A stretch of DNA of 64,000 bases, taken from Torreya grandis (taxonomy: Eukaryota > Streptophyta > Pinopsida > Cupressales > Taxaceae). Location: assembly GCA_037957365.1 (NCBI GenBank), contig JARHVA010007797.1:1-64000 (forward strand). The letters are read 5' to 3'. Below the pieces are notes generated by a model. It was not told the DNA's origin. It saw only the letters and a program-made list of their open reading frames with translations, and did no database searches. Positions 61,727-64,000 of this stretch are shown piece after piece. A program made the translations under genes and the position numbers. The stretch's first letter is position 1. Each line of letters begins with the position of its first letter.

Positions 61727-64000
61727 CTTTTAGGAATTTCACTTATGGGCCCTTCAATTAGCCCTATCTAAGGAATTATTTCACCTTGGTGAATTATTCT
61801 TTGATTATTTCAAAATCCAATGTAAGCTTCATTATACAATCATCTTCTTGATCTAGTAACTTTTCAAATTTGTTATCAGCCCAAGATACAAGTTCCTTGA
61901 TACATTATGCTTTTGAAATTTACTTCTTTGTAGAAATAATGATATCAAGGATATTTTGGTTGTCCTTGGTTGAATGGCCTTTATTGTCTCTAATACCCTA
62001 GATGTGAACACCAAGTCTTTGCTTGAATTATTCATTAGTAATCTAGCTTATAATAGTGGTTTGAGAAGGATTATCTAATATATTCCCCAAAAGTTTCTCA
62101 ATTTGAGTTACCAAGCTTGTGTCTTTCTTGATGAATTCATTGACATCGTTTCCCTAGGTGATCAAATCCTCTTGTTTATCCATCAAAACTACCATGAAGA
62201 TCTCTAGATGTCTAAGTTTAATAATCTTGAAGTCTAAGGATTGCTTTGTCTTACGTACCTTGATGAGATCCTCCATTTAAGCTTAAAAATCCTACCATTA
62301 GGTGATTAAATCTTGTGCCATTTTAGTCTGATTGTTTAAAGCACTTAATCTATGTGTGATGCTTTTTAAATTCTTGAATTCATCCATCAAAGATTTATTT
62401 AGTACTTGCAATACATCCTTCAGAATTAAAAGGACTTGAGCTTCTAAATCTTATTTTTCTTTCTCCAAGTTGAGAATCTTTTGTTTCATTCCCTGAACTC
62501 CAACCAAGGTCATTATTGACTGAGGTAATACCATAATAGCTACATATTGAAATATAGGATGCTCCCATGGAATAGGAGTTAAGCCTACAAATGGTCCCAC
62601 CTTCTGAAAGGTGAACTCCTTATTACCAATAATAATATTCTTGATCACTACTCTCTCAAGAGTTGATGTATCTATATTGAAATGGACTTGAGGGTCAGAC
62701 TCCTTTGCCTATGGCTATTTAGGAATCTCTGCATTTGAACTCTAAGATGTTCCTAGGGTGTCAATCCCTTGGATTTCCTTATTTTGAAGGATTTGGATCC
62801 GTCTCTTTTCTTGTCTATTTAAAATATCCTAAATATAAGGCTTCACATTATCCTAAACATCCATGTCAACTCTAGTCAAAGCCAATGAAGGAGAAAGAGA
62901 TGGGATTTTCTACAACTTCCCATAAATAAACCAATTAGGAATAGTTGGTCCATAAATAGGATTCTCATCACTGAAGAGGTTAATTTCTCTAGTAGGGTGA
63001 GTGAAAGTTAACTTAGGCCTCTTTTTTGGTGTAAGAGAAACTAATTAAAATTCTACCTATCTCTTTCCTCAATCTAATGGAAATAATTCTTTTCTTATTT
63101 CCTTAGATGGATCCTCTTCCTTATAAGAACCATAGGTAGCTATGATGTTAATAAGGGCACTTTCCACTATTTCTCTAGTTTCAAATGCAATCATGCTAAT
63201 AACCTCTACTAGGGAAGAATTCCTTGGTGGGGATGCCTAAATTTGGGGACTTCACCAAGTCTATGCTCTATGCTGGACTCTTGAATCACATCTTTACCTT
63301 TTCATTTTACATCCTCAGGTTTCCCAGCCTAGGGTGACTTTGTCGATTCTCTCTACTAAGGCTCATAATATTATACTCTAATATGTGGCTCTTGATGTGC
63401 AATACTAGATGGTCATGGCAACAAGTGATAATACAAGGGATGTAGTTTCCATATTTCTCCTAAGGGCTTATTATACCTGACCAACCTATGTTCTAATTTG
63501 GTGTTATAGTTTTTAACCCTAAATAAGACTTCTTCAAAGTTACTTGCCTTTATGTAAATACCATCTCCCACACCTAGTTGATGTTTGTACTCAGTCTTTG
63601 ACACCTTTTTATCTTGAATATGGTTAGCCACTATTATGATGTTAATAAGGGCACTTTCCACTATTTCTCTAGTTTCAAATGCAATCATGCTAATAACCTC
63701 TACTAGGGAAGAATTCCTTGGTGGGGATGCCTAAATTTGGGGACTTCACCAAGTCTATGCTCTATGCTGGACTCTTGAATCACATCTTTACCTTTTCATT
63801 TTACATCCTCAGGTTTCCCAGCCTAGGGTGACTTTGTCGATTCTCTCTACTAAGGCTCATAATATTATACTCTAATATGTGGCTCTTGATGTGCAATACT
63901 AGATGGTCATGGCAACAAGTGATAATACAAGGGATATAGTTTCCATATTTCTCCTAAGGGCTTATTATACCTGACCAACCTATGTTCTAATTTGGTGTTA
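61727..64000 (-). pseudogene. G2 ORF1-like protein remnant upstream of gag, runs off window
   Basis: A minus-strand coding remnant matching G4 50640-52140. It includes FTHPTREINLFSDENPIYGP then TIPNWFIYGKL (about 62990-62910). It also has GNKEFTFQKVGPFVGLTPIP, PQSIMTLVGVQGMKQKILNL (62648-62451) and a long Lys/Asp/Leu-rich tail (62450-61727). Further upstream, 63688-63413 encodes KHQLGVGDGIYIKASNFEEV and LRVKNYNTKLEHRLVRYNKP-like sequence. That piece has no counterpart in G4 and is affected by the 494-bp tandem duplication. The start codon lies beyond position 64000. The function is unknown to me; its location ahead of gag recalls the ORF1 of Ogre-type elements. Confidence 0.6.
63141..64000. 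repeat. 494-bp tandem duplication, second copy cut by window edge
   Basis: The sequence from TATGATGTTAATAAGGGCAC at 63141 restarts at 63635. Over the 366 bp visible in the second copy I see one difference (GGGATGTAG against GGGATATAG). The period of 494 is not a multiple of three, so it shifts the ORF1 frame. Such near-identity amid strongly diverged repeats means a very recent event or an assembly artefact. Confidence 0.9.

Larger units (their letters stand above)
52426..64000 (-). mobile_element. G2: Ty3/gypsy element, best preserved, extends past the window
   Basis: A minus-strand gypsy element. From right to left it has ORF1-like frame, gag, protease, extra RNase H, RT, RNase H, integrase, 3' untranslated region and an LTR-type block. 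Its 5' LTR is beyond position 64000. It retains the longest open frames of the gypsy copies in the window, intact YMDD in RT and all three catalytic residues in integrase. It nevertheless carries frameshifts and stops in every domain. Confidence 0.8.

Overview
The window looks like intergenic heterochromatin from a seed plant with a very large, slowly purged genome, most likely a gymnosperm such as a conifer. This is inferred from the strong AT bias, scarce CpG, long and badly decayed LTR retrotransposons nested inside one another, and the absence of any convincing cellular gene, rRNA, CRISPR or bacterial-type feature. Almost everything I can assign is retroelement sequence. Element names G1-G4, C1, N1 and T1 are local labels.

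Positions 1-48222 are one old minus-strand Ty3/gypsy element (G3) blown apart by later insertions. Its 3' LTR runs off the left edge (1-1917) and its 5' LTR is at about 46360-48222. Its integrase is split: the C-terminal piece is at 3150-3366 and the rest at 32768-33730. The gap is filled exactly by a second gypsy element on the plus strand, G1 (3372-32762), flanked by the 5-bp target duplication GTCCC. G1 has two collinear LTRs of about 8 kb each (3372-11358 and 20411-32762) around a gag-PR-RNase H-RT-RH-IN interior. G1 was itself hit twice. N1 (15032-17667), a non-coding LTR element with 272-bp LTRs, sits inside its RT domain. T1 (22879-27260), a terminal-inverted-repeat element with TIRs of about 650 bp, sits inside its right LTR. 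A Ty1/copia element, C1 (36032-42818, minus, 576/579-bp LTRs, TSD ATTAT), sits in G3 between protease and RNase H.

Positions 48223-50640 have no recognised content apart from a TA microsatellite. From about 50640 to the right edge lies a minus-strand arrangement of related gypsy elements. It comprises an ORF1 remnant of G4 (50640-52425), an LTR-type block (about 52430-54275), and the better preserved body of G2: 3' untranslated region, IN, RH, RT, an extra RNase H, PR, gag and an upstream ORF1 that runs past position 64000. Recent tandem duplications occur at 55054-55541 and 63141-64000.

Three points deserve attention. The LTRs of G1 are about 8 kb long. Three independent copies place an additional RNase H domain between protease and RT. 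G2/G4 carry an extra reading frame ahead of gag. All coding domains contain stops or frameshifts, so none of the elements looks autonomous today. Domain calls come from reading translations by eye; percentages are rough and no database was searched.
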